A DNA stretch of 64,000 bases, taken from NCBI RefSeq assembly GCF_000711695.1, contig NW_013546941.1, forward strand, positions 1-64,000. The letters are read 5' to 3'. Below, piece by piece: positions 33,041-46,546 of the stretch; position 1 is the first letter of the stretch, and every line of letters begins with the position of its first letter. Under the pieces are notes generated by a model that saw nothing but the letters and a program-made list of their open reading frames with translations, was not told where the DNA came from and ran no database searches. The stretch is from Tilletiaria anomala UBC 951 (Eukaryota; Basidiomycota; Exobasidiomycetes; Georgefischeriales; Tilletiariaceae). A program made the position numbers and the translations under genes.

Positions 33041-34468
33041 ATGGGAACCTCCGCTGCGCCTACGCGAGCAACAGCACCTCAAGCTTCCAGCCTTTGACCG
33101 TGTGTATCATCGGCAGGGGCATCGGCGACCTAGCAGCTGGCATAGCCTTGCACCGTCCCGGTCACAACGTGTCGATTTCGAACGAAGAGGCTTCGACGTC
33201 AAAATCGGCCGCCCATCTCGTGCGCCGCAAACGGAGTGCGATGGCCTCGCGAGTGGGGCGTCGATTGCATAGCCGGCCGACGGGTCACGCTGATGAAGCT
33301 CATCATGCACGACTGGAATACAGGTGAAGTACTTAACGAGTACAATCTCAGCGGTAACGAGGCCGAGTGGGGCTTCCTTGGGAGTGCACACCCGGGAATG
33401 TTTGACAATTGTCGTTAAATCTCCTCCGCGGACTCTTCACAATTTGCAGGTTCCACAGACGAGATCAACACCGCATTTTACTTGAAGCAGCAGCCTCTCC
33501 AGAAGGTCAATGGCCCCATGCAAGATTGCCGTTGACCATATCGCCGAGCCCGCAGACTCGGAATACAGCACCGTAACGTTCCAGAATGGTGCGACTTTCA
33601 GGCGAACCGACCTCATTGTCGGCGCTGATGGCATTCACTCAGTCGTCCGTGAACAGATCGGCATGCAAGTTATCAAGCGGTCAGCAGCGCAGAGTTGCTA
33701 CCGGTGCAATTTCACCAAGCAGGAAGCTGAGCAGTTCGGACTGGACTTTGCGAACTTCCCCGGCATCCAATTTTGAGGCCGCTACCCTAATCCAAAGGAG
33801 GGACTTGACACTACTTACAAGGTAGTGCTCAGCCCATGCACAGGAGGCGATGTCATATCCTTGTACCTCTTCATGCCGTCGGAGCTGACCAACCACCATG
33901 CGGAAGGCTTCAGCTGGGCCGATGCGACAGTGGAGGAGTGCATACCGGGCTTATACTCGCAGCTGGATCCGCGTTGCCGGCAACTGATTCAACACACGAT
34001 TGAGCGCAAGCCATGGGGTCTGTACATCCACGAGCCGTACTCGCACTGGCAACACGGCAGAGCTTGCCTGCTCGGCGACCCGGTGAAGCCGCTCATGCCA
34101 AATCAATCGCAGGGCGCCGTGCAGGCGCTCGAAGACGCCGCTGCGCTCAGGATCATCTTCAGCGAAAGTACGATGGGCGCTTCACGAGCGACGTGCAGGC
34201 CAGCCTGCAGGTTTACGAGACTATCCGCAGCCCCAGGGGCTCGCGCGTGCAGCTCGCATCGCTCAAGGCGACGATGAACATTAACGAACGCATCGGTTTC
34301 TTCAGGTTGAGCTCGCACGACGCGCGGCTGGCAGCGCCGGAGGGCAAGCTGACGGTCGACGAGATGAATCGGTACGATATGCATCAACACATTGAGGACG
34401 TTGTCAGTGCCCTAGATGCCGTTGGCGAGGTGCACGAACAAGGAAAAACAACCCAAGTGCACCTTTAA
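33041..34468 (+). pseudogene. Dead FAD-dependent monooxygenase gene (salicylate-hydroxylase type)
   Basis: Ordered fragments in changing frames: an FAD-binding start VCIIGRGIGDLAAGIALHRP (about 33100-33160), FERRGFDVKIG and ISCAANGVRWPREWGVD (about 33190-33265), the middle GATFRRTDLIVGADGIHSVV (about 33590-33650, the GD-containing second FAD motif), then GRACLLGDPVKPLMPNQSQG (about 34060-34120), the third FAD motif, and a C-terminal helix region to 34468. This is the aromatic-ring hydroxylase (FAD_binding_3) layout. Frame shifts occur before the first motif, near 33182, near 33215 and near 34165, with stop codons near 33416 and 33774. At least six lesions are seen, so it is inactive. Confidence 0.8.
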
Positions 34469-34772
34469 CGCGCTCAGGGTTGTGCTTGACGCCCATCGCA
34501 GTCCACGCATATATTAGAATTTTTCGAAACATCAAGGAACCTCGGCCGAGTGATCTCGCGGCGGGTACAACTTTGGAAAGGGGATGTTCAGCGTGCTCGA
34601 CGAGAGCAACCCCCTGACAGTTGGCATTAATCATGCATCCGACTTAGTGTTCGGAAGCCTGAGTGTTTTGCGTGCAATCATCTCAAATGCAGAGTGCATT
34701 GAAAGTGATGTGTACATATCTCTGAGTGCTTCCTGCGCCATGGCGACCACTCTACTCATCATCATCCATGGA
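34469..34772. other. Short intergenic, nothing recognised
   Basis: About 300 bp between the dead monooxygenase gene and the convergent complex I subunit gene. Confidence 0.5.
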
Positions 34773-35497
34773 CTATGCGTCCTCCTTCCCCTCGCCTTCC
34801 CGGGCCATGCTAAAGTCAGCGGTGCTGGGACCATGATGCTTATGGTTGGAAAAGTTGAACCAGGGCATTGCGCTGAACTTGAGCTGGGAGAAGGCACTGT
34901 TCCTGTGTGCGACACCTTGAATGTAGTCGCTCAGGTCCGACTGGCCGTAGCCTGCTGGCAGGGGACCGCCGGCTTTGGCCACTTCGAGCTCTTTGGAGGC
35001 AAGCGACTGCTCGATCTCATTTTCAGACCAGCCCCAGAGGCGGACTGCGAGATGCAGCAGGCATGGAAAAGGGGCCACGCGTGTGTAAGCGATGATGCTT
35101 GCGGAAGGAACGAAGGTTAAGCATGGCTCGTAACTCACAAGAGCTGCGCTGATATGCGAGAAGGAAGCCGCCTGCTGCTCCGAGGAAAGTGCTCAGCCGG
35201 AGCGCAGGCCCTAGCCCTTTCTTTGGTCTTGTGGTGTCGAACAATTCTGTTTAATAGCAACATATGCCAAGCAGCTCAATATCTTCAACTCCGGGTTCAA
35301 AAAGACCAATACGGAGAGCGCTCACCCATCAGGTAGAGACCGCCGGGAAAGGCGGCCGCTGATCCTGCCCACGCTGCATAATCGCTTGGCCGGAAGTACT
35401 TGATGACCCGCCGGAAGTGCGGGTCTGAGTCGATCAGCGGGTATGGAGTGTTGATATCCTTGACAGCTGTCGCAGTTATGCATAGAGGATGCAGCAT
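34773..35497 (-). CDS. Mitochondrial complex I accessory subunit, fungal 21-kDa type (NUXM)
   Basis: Exons 35497-35326, 35246-35139 and 35044-34773 (introns 79 and 94 nt) give 183 residues. The family hallmarks are in order: TPYPLIDSDPHFRRVIKYFR, SDYAAWAGSAAAFPGGLYLM, LRLSTFLGAAGGFLLAYQRS, FRLWGWSENEIEQ, then LSDYIQGVAHRNSAFSQLKF and PWFNFSNHKHHG. It is an inner-membrane accessory subunit of NADH:ubiquinone oxidoreductase with two membrane segments. The start is not certain: MLHPLCITATAVKD is longer than usual and an acceptor-like CGACAG before TGTCAAGG allows an upstream first exon instead. No cleavable presequence is obvious. Confidence 0.88.
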
Positions 35498-36275
35498 CGA
35501 TATTCGGAAGAAGGCAGCGATTGTCAGCTCGAATGCGCATCCGACGCAGTAAAGCTAGCCAGCAACGCTCTGGCTTAGAGTCATCCCAAGCAAAAAGAGT
35601 GCTACGATGCAAGCAGTACAAAGAGCCAGCCTCAGCAGCTCAAGTACGCCGTTACAGTTGCTGGATGGACCACACCTGAACGCCCGGAATTGACCCTCCG
35701 TTCCTCCTCCCGAGCACCTGGCCTTCCTCATGAAGCCTCCAGCTGAATAAGGGTCTTGCCCGCCCACCCTTTGTGCTGGCATGACGATGCGAGATAGATC
35801 ACAAAGCGCGCAAACCACTGGGACACTCACGCATTGTGTCTTTTTGTGTCCTCCCACCAGACTGGACCGGTCCCCTGCTGGCGCTATACGGATGCAACAG
35901 TGCTGCAGTTATGGGACTGCTTGTCTCGCTGCTGACATGTGCTTTGGCGAGTGGGAATTGATGAAGGTAGGACCGACTGTATCTATTGTCAACGTTGGAT
36001 TCAATCGGAATGGGATCATGCCAGGACGGAAGCAGAGGGCAAGAGAGATGAGGCAGAGAGAACAACGAGCGCCAGAGGCTCAACATCACACATGGCGGAA
36101 ACTGAAAAACGCTCCAACCACGACAACTTGACCTTCCTACCAAGTGCACTTGACAGTTGCCGCATGCCTCCGTCTTCTTGTTTTCACTCATAAACATCGC
36201 AAAAGCTGAAGGCCAGAGAGAGGGCGTAACTTCGCTGCCGTGATCCTAAAGAGGTGAGGAGAAACAACACGCAGC
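35498..36275. other. Divergent promoter region
   Basis: 778 bp between the complex I gene and the nucleoporin gene. It may contain an unplaced first exon of the former. No coding similarity seen. Confidence 0.5.
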
Positions 36276-39200
36276 ATGGACGCCCACGAGTATTTCCAAG
36301 AGGCAGGCCCAAGCCGACAGCCGGGCCTGCGAAGCACGACCCAGCTCTCCTCCTCGCCGACCCTGCCTCCTGCAAAAGGAGACGATTCGTTCGGCATGGT
36401 TGACTCTTTTGGAAGAACGCAGCAGTCAGGCGTGAACGTACGCGTAGGCAGGTCGCCTCGCACGCCGAGAGTCAGGGCATCACCATATTCGAGGCCGCAC
36501 GCGAGTTCCTCATCACGACTCGGACCAGGAGCGACACATGAGCACGGAGGGTCCGCCAATAGTCCCTTTGGGGCCCCTGCGTTGAGCCCTTCTTTAGCAT
36601 ATCAAGCTGGCCAGTTGTCTGCAGCACGTAAGCTTGACATCCGCAGGCCCGCAAGGGGGCAAGATGCCGCTGGAAGAAGCAAGGCAAAGGCGGCTGGAGA
36701 AGAAGACGTGCACCTTGCACAAGAAGCTGCAAAAGTGTGTCCAGCCTGCTCGAAACCTCGAAGCTCTTCTGTGTCGCTGACTATAATTTATCATTACAGT
36801 CACCTGGAATGCTGCAATCTTTCCTTTCTCTCATTTCTCCTTATCGATCTGCACGCAAAGAACGCTCAGCAGCGTTTGGCCCCGATCTCAATCCAAATGT
36901 AGACGCGGAGCGCCGAGCAGCGACCGCTTCGCCACTCACTCGTCGGCTGAATGGCGTTCAGGACTCAGAAAGGGCCTCGCAACTTCAGGCCGACAAGATC
37001 TCGGTAGCTGCCGCTCTAGGAACACGGAGCGGCAACAGGTTGAGAGGCGTACTTTCGCAGCCTTCACTTCCACGCCATGCCGGCCCAACATCAAGCGGCT
37101 TTGCAAAGTACAGCCGCATGAACGCTGCACAGGGCCTCTTCGTCTCAAGCCAGCAGCCCTCTGTAGGGGGGGTTGAAGCGACGCAAAGAATGGCGGAAGA
37201 AGATGCGGATTCAATGCAGTCCACGGACCAGGGACCGGAAGGCATCGCATCACCCGCCACGATGCAAACCCCAACCGCTCGGACTATGCAGGGGTCAGGT
37301 CATAACGAAGGTGTTCCAGACTACTCTCCACAGCGTAACTATTCTCTGTTGTCCAAATTCTTCACCGAGAAGAGCGGCGCATCATCTTCCGGAGATGCAG
37401 AGCCGCTGACCGAGCTGGAGCTGGCGGGCTGCATGAAACTCATCGAAGAGTGCGCCTCTGCCGGACGCGACTTGGAGAGCGAGTTTGGAGAGATTGCTGC
37501 AGGTCACGACATAACAGCCAGTATCGCTTCCAATGCGAACAGCGGTGGCCTGCTAGGCGTCGCGGGACCTTCGCGAACAGGTTTGGGCGTCTCGCCTCGC
37601 CGGTCCGAGTCGATTGGCTCTTCACCTTCTATGCGTGCCGGTTTGTACGATGTCGAGGTTGGCGGTCGCCCCACACCGCAGTTGCGCCCATCTCGATCAT
37701 TCTTGTCGCCGTATCACGTTGCCAAAAAGACACAGGCGGCATCTGCTGCCACCGTTCTGGCGCCCGTCATCCGCTCCCCACCGGCTAGTGTCAGTCCAGC
37801 TGCGCGGCGAACGAGGCGAACCATCTACCTCGGCCCAGGGCTGAGCGTCGCGGCCTCGCCACGGACCGCCAATCGAATGCGACAAGCGCCGCCGGCGCAA
37901 ACGCTCGAGTTGCCTTCATTCGTCGTGTCATCGGCTGGATTTGGCAGCAAAAGGGTTAGGAGGGAAGAGCCGGGCGCGGAGCCGCCGATGGATTCGGAGA
38001 TGCGAGATACACGCGCGCAGCGGGACCAAGAAGCTGGTGACAATGCATCGCCTCCTACTTCGCTTGCTTCATCCTCGACGCCATTCACCAACAATGCGCT
38101 AACTTCCCAACCCGCCTCTTTTCCGCAGCCTGCCTCGCCCGTGCCAATGACTCCAAGTCGGTCACAGCCACAGTATCTCCAGCAGAAGCAAAATCAGCAG
38201 GTCACAACTCAGGGTGCTTCGCCAACAGCTGCTGCTTATGGCTCCGCGCAGCCTACTATGACACGAAGTGCGACCGCTTCCGCACTCCTTGGCATCTTGC
38301 AAGAGCACCCGCTGGAGCCATCCCCTCGCCCTCAGCCTCGACTGGAGGTGATCAACCCCTACCAAAACGCTTCTGTATCCGCACGTCTCCCTTCCTCTTC
38401 ATCCTCCAATTCGGTCGCCTCCGCCCCGCGCACGCCAGGATCATTGGCGCGTGCACGGGATCGCGGTAGCATCAGCGAGCGCATGGCCAAGTCGCGTGCT
38501 CAAGCTGTGGCTAATGCGAAGCGCAAAGCGGCAGAGGAGGCCAGCAAGAAGGAGAGCGTGTTGGATCTCATCGAGAAGTCTGCGCCGAGTCCACGCAACA
38601 ACAAGAGACTGCGCTCGTCCGCAGCTGCATCGGATGCTGCTTCAGGCGACGCTTCGAATACGCTACCCTTAACGGTGGCGTCAAGGGATCAGCCGCTGCA
38701 GGAGAATGACCTCTTCAGCAGAGGAGCGGCTGTGCCGGACAAAGCGGAAAAGTCAAAGGCCGCAACAGAGGAAGCCAAGAGACGGACGCAGGCGCTGCAA
38801 GAGAAGGAGAAAGAGCAGGAGAAGGCAAAAGCGAGTGCAAAGACAAAGGCGGTGGAAGAAGAGCGAGAACAGATGAAGGCAAAGCAAGCAGCAAAAACTT
38901 CTAGCGACAAGCCCGCGGCTGCCCTGCCCAGTAAGCTTATTCTAGCGCCATCAAGCAATGGGAATTTGGCGGCTCCATCGTCCCCGTTCTCCTTCCAGCT
39001 ACCGGCACAACTTGCAGCCAGCATTCCTAAGAAACCTAGCCCTCTTGCTACGGCTGTCTCGGCGGCTCCTGATTCACCAGGATCAGACCGAGAGGACAGG
39101 ACGTCCATCTCAAGTGCACAAACTACGCCCTCGAAGCCTGTTTCTACGCGTTCGGCAGCAGAGTCTGGAATATTTCCTTTCACAACGCCAGCCACCAAGT

Positions 39201-40135
39201 GCCAAGGCACTCCGACCCCTGCCGCAGCATCAACTACACCCGTGTCAGCGCCCCCTTTTACTCTCACCGCAGCCGCCACACCGAAGATATCTGCTCCTGC
39301 TCTAGTTGCATTACCCCAGACATCGCGAGACGTAGCACTGGGCGAGCCGCCGTCAGCACTGCCGATCTTCGACTTTGCACTGCCTTCGCGTGTGAACGAG
39401 AGGATGCTCTCTGCTGCTGAAAGGGCAGCGCGAGATACGGCTTTGTCGACTTTGCCGAAGGACCTGCCGGCTTTCAAGTTCAATGATGAGCCAGCAGGCT
39501 CAGCTGCCGCCACACAGACGCCATTTTCGTTCCCGTCACAGGCATCAGGCAGCAGCACGAGCGGATCAGCTGCTCCTTCTCCAACGATTCTATCGCTGCC
39601 GACCTCGTCGCCAACTGCAATCAAGTTCTCGCCTTCTAAACCCTCGGCTCCGCCACAGCCTTCCAGCGAGTCATCTGCATCTGAAGGTACGGAGGACGGA
39701 GAGATCACCTCGCGCGACAAGGGGCCTGGAGAGGGTGAGGAAGACGAAGACACACAACACGAGGTCCGAGTCAAAGCCTGGCGAAAGGACGGAGCTGCTT
39801 GGAAGGACGTGGGCGTTGGCATGCTTCGTCTGAAGAAGAAAAAGTCTTCTGACAAGCGGCGTATGCTCATGCGCTCTGAAGGCAATGGCAACGTCTTGAT
39901 CGTGAGTAATGGCCTATGGAACTGAGAAAATTCATATCGAGCAGGACTCAATATAGCTTCCTTTCAGAATTTCAACCTCGTCAAAGGCCTCACAGCTCGG
40001 CAGGACAAGACACAAATCGTTTTTATGGGCTTTGAAGCCTCTGAGATGGTCAATTTCAGAGTGAAGGCCAAGAGCGCAAGCGAGGCGGCAGCTCTCAAGG
40101 CCGCGATTGAGAAGGAGGCTGCACACGTCGCCTGA
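36276..40135 (+). CDS. Nucleoporin with C-terminal Ran-binding (RanBP1) domain, Nup2/Nup50-like
   Basis: Exons 36276-36734, 36800-39901 and 39968-40135 (introns 65 and 66 nt) give 1242 residues. The last about 110 residues form a RanBP1 domain: VRVKAWRKDGAAWKDVGVG, RRMLMRSEGNGNVLI and, across the second intron, NFNLVKGLTARQDKTQIVFM, then VNFRVKAKSASEAAALKAAI. Upstream (about 880-1130) are spaced phenylalanine motifs of nucleoporin type, such as FSFQLP, FPFTTP, FDFALP, FKFNDE and FSFPSQ. The rest is Ser/Ala/Pro-rich and disordered, with a Lys/Glu helix at about 770-830. Such nucleoporins bind Ran-GTP and help release cargo from importin alpha at the nuclear basket. Nup1/Nup60-type identity cannot be excluded, but the RanBP1 domain favours Nup2. 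Confidence 0.85.
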
Positions 40136-41196
40136 CGCTGTATTGTGTATGAGAATGCTCAGCAACTTCCGTCTGACGACTTTTGCTCACATCTGTGAAT
40201 GTTTCGCCGCTCACAACGTTTGACGAAAGCTCACCCTCTTTTTGAGAGCACGCGCCCCATCATCCACGGCGCGGGCATCAATACTGTAGGGCAGATCGAT
40301 GCAAGTCTGCGCTCGACTGGGATTTGGCTAATCTGTGCTGCATATTCACTTGCGCGCCCACACGGAAATCATCCATTAAGTCTGAGCGAACATACAGCCG
40401 AACGCGAGAGGGCAAGGTTCGGCTCGATGTGGCACTATTCTGGCCTCACCTTTCTATGACCGCGAGCAAGCTTTGCTCGTCGGGCTAGTTGGTCAAAATA
40501 TGTCAGTTGTGGCCAACGTGTTCCTCTATCTGAGGAGTTCGCAGGATGACCCTCTCAATTTGGCGCACGTACCGCTTTCTTCCTCCCACGATACTTGGCG
40601 TTGAAGAGTAGAGGAAGATAAATGCTTCACCACGCCCATCGGGATTTCGGCTGGCCTCGATCGGCACCTTTGATGATCGACGAAGACGAGGCCTGCCCAT
40701 TGAGAATGCGGCGGACAATTCATGCGAAGTCGTATGGCGGCTCCCGCAAATTGATTTCGCAGCTCGGTGCTCAGAGCATGACAACCACCTCTTTTGCTCT
40801 GGTTGATTGGCCGCCGAGCTGTGCTTTACGATTTTATGCGAGGCCTTCATACCACATAACATCGAAAGAAGGGACCATTTAGAGGCGAGGAACGCTCACG
40901 CATGCTTTCTCTGTAGCTCGTCTCGCCATGGCTGCGGGTAGCACCCGTCAGCGATATGATGAGATGAGCTGTGGGTGCTGGACTCCTCTGCTTTGCAGGG
41001 GAGCCGGCATTCGCAAAGGCAAGGCCCCAGACTATCAAGCCCAATTCGCCAGGTCCAAGCGCGAGTGCTATGCGCTTGTGAGTGCTATGAGTAAATGGGC
41101 GACAAAGTTGTACTTGATTTAACATAACACCTAAGAATACAATGTGCAATGGGGACCGCTGTCCATCTCGGTTCTTGTCTTTTGATTTGGTTTGCG
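40136..41196. other. 1.06 kb between convergent genes, nothing recognised
   Basis: Long for a convergent spacer in this window. Frames on both strands overlap as chance frames. It holds the two 3' ends. Confidence 0.5.
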
Positions 41197-43056
<1,860 letters not shown>

Positions 43057-43669
43057 GGTGAATTCTTTTCCTTCCGATGGGATAGCTTCAAGGCTTCCTC
43101 CCGAATGCCCTTTCTGTTCTCCTTGCTCCCTGATGGTAACCTTGCGATGCGCGACCTCCCCCATTTCTCGTCTCTCCGACATGAAGAAGTAACCGAAGTC
43201 TCAACGAACCACATCGCGCAAAGCCGCTGAGGGCGGAATAGAACCATCAATCTGAATGTGTTCCCCAAGTAGAAAATAATCACGTGACATTATTCGACGC
43301 GTCATGTGGGAGTCGCGCTAAGAGAAACACACACCAGAGCAAACTCACTGTGTGGTAGACGTTTGTTCGGTGCTTACTGCTCCAACCCATCGTGACGGCC
43401 TCAACCATCGACCATCCGCCCATCGTCCATGTCTCCAGCATCTGCCTGCAACATGCATAGGGCACAAGCTTGCCCGCATCTCGGCCCCCCTTGATCCGCT
43501 GACCGCCTCGACCGCAGTGTAATATCACCCCACCACCCTCCCTTCGATACCGAACGCATCAACCTGCAAAAGTGTAGTGGAAGCGGCGAACCTCGACAGC
43601 AACGCATAGATCAAGCTATTCCCGCTTCCCCGGTTAAACAATCAGATTACAACAAGAACAACAAACACG
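43057..43669. other. Divergent promoter region
   Basis: 613 bp between RVB2 and the kinesin gene. No clear TATA box. Overlapping minus-strand frames are chance. Confidence 0.5.
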
Positions 43670-46349
43670 ATGTCGGCGGTGAGTTGTGCTGTCCGAGTTT
43701 TGCCTTGCATCTGATTTTGTTTTGACATTTGGTCGACCTTTCCGCCGCTGCACCCGCTTTGTGACATCTGGTATTTCAATCCGCCTCAGATCTACGACGA
43801 TCCGAGTCGCCCAGCATCCTCTCTGAGCTCCAGCATCCCCGTGCCGCGAACCATCAAGCGGCCTACCGCTACTGCGGGGCCGAGGAAGACACTGCTGGCC
43901 GGCAACCCGCACTCTCCGCGCATTCTCTCCGGCCACCGCTCTCGAGCAGCTTCGGCCCTCAATAGCAGCAGCGGCGCGGGTAACACACGCCTACCCGGCT
44001 CTAAAAGGGCTGCCACGTCGTCGAATGTTCCAGCAGCTCGGCGACCACTCGGGAGCAGTGTCAATGCTGGCAATGTGACCTCTGCTGCGGTCAGAGGCGT
44101 AGTGCGACCCAATGCAAAAGGAAACGGTTTCATGCCCAACGTCCGGCGTACCGTCAGCTCAAGCAGTGGCCGTTCCGGCGACGAGAGTGTCAGTTGCTGC
44201 CTCATGCTGCTAGGCCCATCATCTTTCCAGAAGCTAACCCGGATTACACTTGGCCCTTACAGGACCCTTCTCGTATGGAAGCGCTAGAAGCCAGGGTGGC
44301 GTCGATGGCGGACCTGTTTGAAGAAGAAAAGATGAAGAACGAAGCGCGTCTGATGAAAGAGAGGCAGGATCGCATGAGAGGGGAGGAGCAAGTCAAGCAG
44401 CTGCAAGCTGAACTTGGCGAGCAGCGGCGGATTGCAGAAAGGGTCGTCATCGAGAACAGGCGAAGTGTTGAGGAAGAGGAGGTGCGTCGGCCTTCAGTCT
44501 CTTTCGAATCGAAAGGAAAGGAAAACAACAGAAGAGGAAGGTGAGAAAGCTACTGACTTTTTCTCTGCTCTGCTCTGCAATTTCTTTGCATGATAGTTCG
44601 AGCAACTGCGCGAACAGCACGCGCGCGAAAAGCGACGCCTGGAGAACGATCTGGACCGCGAGCGCGAGTCCGTCGCAGCACTCAAGGCGACACTGTCCCA
44701 GCAGTCCACGGCACATCTCACAATGGAGTCGACGCATTCGGCTCTGCGTAACCAGATCACCGCCCTGACAACCGATCTGGACACGCACAAGGCGCGCATC
44801 GCCGCACTCGAGGCCGAGCTGGTAGACACTAAGCGCAGTAATGCGCACCTTGAGAACGAGCTGCGCGAAGCCGAGTCGCTGCGGCGCAAGCTGCACAACG
44901 AGGTGCAGGAGCTGCGCGGCAACATCCGCGTCTTTGCACGCGTGCGGCCGAGCGTACGCAACGACTCAGTCAACGCGGTGGCGCAGGGAGGAGCAGCGGC
45001 CGACGGCACTGCGGCGCTCGCGAGCATTCGTTACCCCAACGAGAGGGAGGCGAATCAGATCGAGATCCTCGCAGCTGGAGAGAGTGCGACGGGCACAGCG
45101 ACGATGAGCAAGCATATCTTCACGTTCGATCGCGTCTTCCAGCCGAGTGCGAGCCAGGCGGATGTGTTTGAGGAGGTAGCCCATCTGACACAGTCCGTCC
45201 TAGACGGCTACAATGTGCGTCTGACCTCTGCAGCAGCGTTTTTTCCGCGAAAACTCACATTTTCGCCTTCCATTCACTTGCAGACTTCCATCTTCGCGTA
45301 CGGTCAGACGGGCTCCGGAAAGACGCATACGCTCGAGGGTCCAGCGGACTGCTTCCTCACAGGCGACGACCCGGCCTCGCACCAAGGAGCAGGTCTCATC
45401 CCCCGCGCTGTACAGATGCTCTGGGGCACCGCTGAGGCGCTCAAGGATAAAGGTTGGAAATACGACTTTGAAGGACAGATGCTTGAAATTGTGCGTTTTT
45501 TTGAATGTGAGGTGACGGAATGAGCTGCTGATTGGTCCTGCTTGCCGTTCTGCCTATAAGTATCTCGATGGTATCAATGACTTGCTCGGGAGAGAGTCCT
45601 TCGACAAGGCCAAACACGAGATAAAACACGACAAAACGCGCACGGTCATTACGGATGCCGTGGTTGGTGAGTAGAGCAGACATTCATTATACAGCTTGAT
45701 GCTTATCAACTCGCGAGCTTCCTTGCATCGCCTCGCCTTCCGCCCACAGTCCCGCTCGTCTCGCCTCAGCAAGTGTTTGCACTGCTCGAGAAGGCCAAGA
45801 AGCGACGTCAAGTTGCTGCGACGCTGATGAACGAACGCTCCAGTCGCTCGCACAGCGTCTTCATCCTACGCGTACGCGGACAGAATGCGACAACAATGGA
45901 GTGCTGCGATGCCGTGCTCAACCTTGTCGATCTGGCAGGCTCGGAGCGTCTCAGCAATTCAGGCTCCGCGTCCGACCCGCAGCGGTTGAAGGAGGCGCAG
46001 AGCATCAACAAGTCGCTCAGCAGCCTCGCGGATGTCATCGCCGCGCTTGGGCAGAACAAGGCAAGCGCGCACATCCCTTACCGCAACTCGACGCTCACGT
46101 GGCTGCTCAAGAACTCGTTGGGTGGTAATTCCAAGACGTGAGTACGATTGGTCCGCGCGAATGGCGCGCACGTGTGGGTGACTAACATATCATGCCTTCG
46201 CCATTACTTGGTTTCCCAGGCTTATGCTGCTTGCCCTCTCGCCGATGGCTGCCCACCAGTCCGAATCGCTGTGCTCTCTCAGGTTCGCGACCAAAGTCAA
46301 CGCCACACACATTGGCACTGCCAAGCGCATGCTCAAAGTGGACGGCTGA
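43670..46349 (+). CDS. Kinesin-14, C-terminal motor (Kar3/Klp family)
   Basis: Eight exons: 43670-43678, 43790-44186, 44231-44481, 44597-45214, 45284-45490, 45561-45666, 45750-46137 and 46220-46349; 701 residues. The first exon codes only MSA. A basic Ser/Pro-rich tail (microtubule-binding type) is followed by about 200 residues of coiled coil, then the kinesin-14 neck [20 protein letters not shown], which places the motor at the C-terminus. Motor motifs: P-loop [10 protein letters not shown], switch [10 protein letters not shown], switch [11 protein letters not shown], and the closing [14 protein letters not shown]. Such minus-end motors slide and focus spindle microtubules and act in karyogamy. 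The 44-nt second intron is the shortest in the window. Subfamily (Kar3, Pkl1 or Klp2) is not resolved. Confidence 0.92.
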
Positions 46350-46546
46350 CCGACCCCCTGCTAAGTTTGACTTCATCGTGGGCTGGGGTTTACTATGCAT
46401 CAGAAGCTGCATCTCTTCCTCCTCCTGGCGCTCGTTCGATATTCGTAGCCTCTGTACAATACTCAGCAGTAATGATACTCGCATTCACACCATTTGGACT
46501 GTATATTTGCGGGTGATATGGCTATACGGCATTGCAAATGCGATCG

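Noticed and set aside
38689-39951. 420-codon frame antisense to the nucleoporin gene
   Set aside because: Mirror of Ser/Ala-rich GC-biased coding sequence on the other strand; no domain and no start context.
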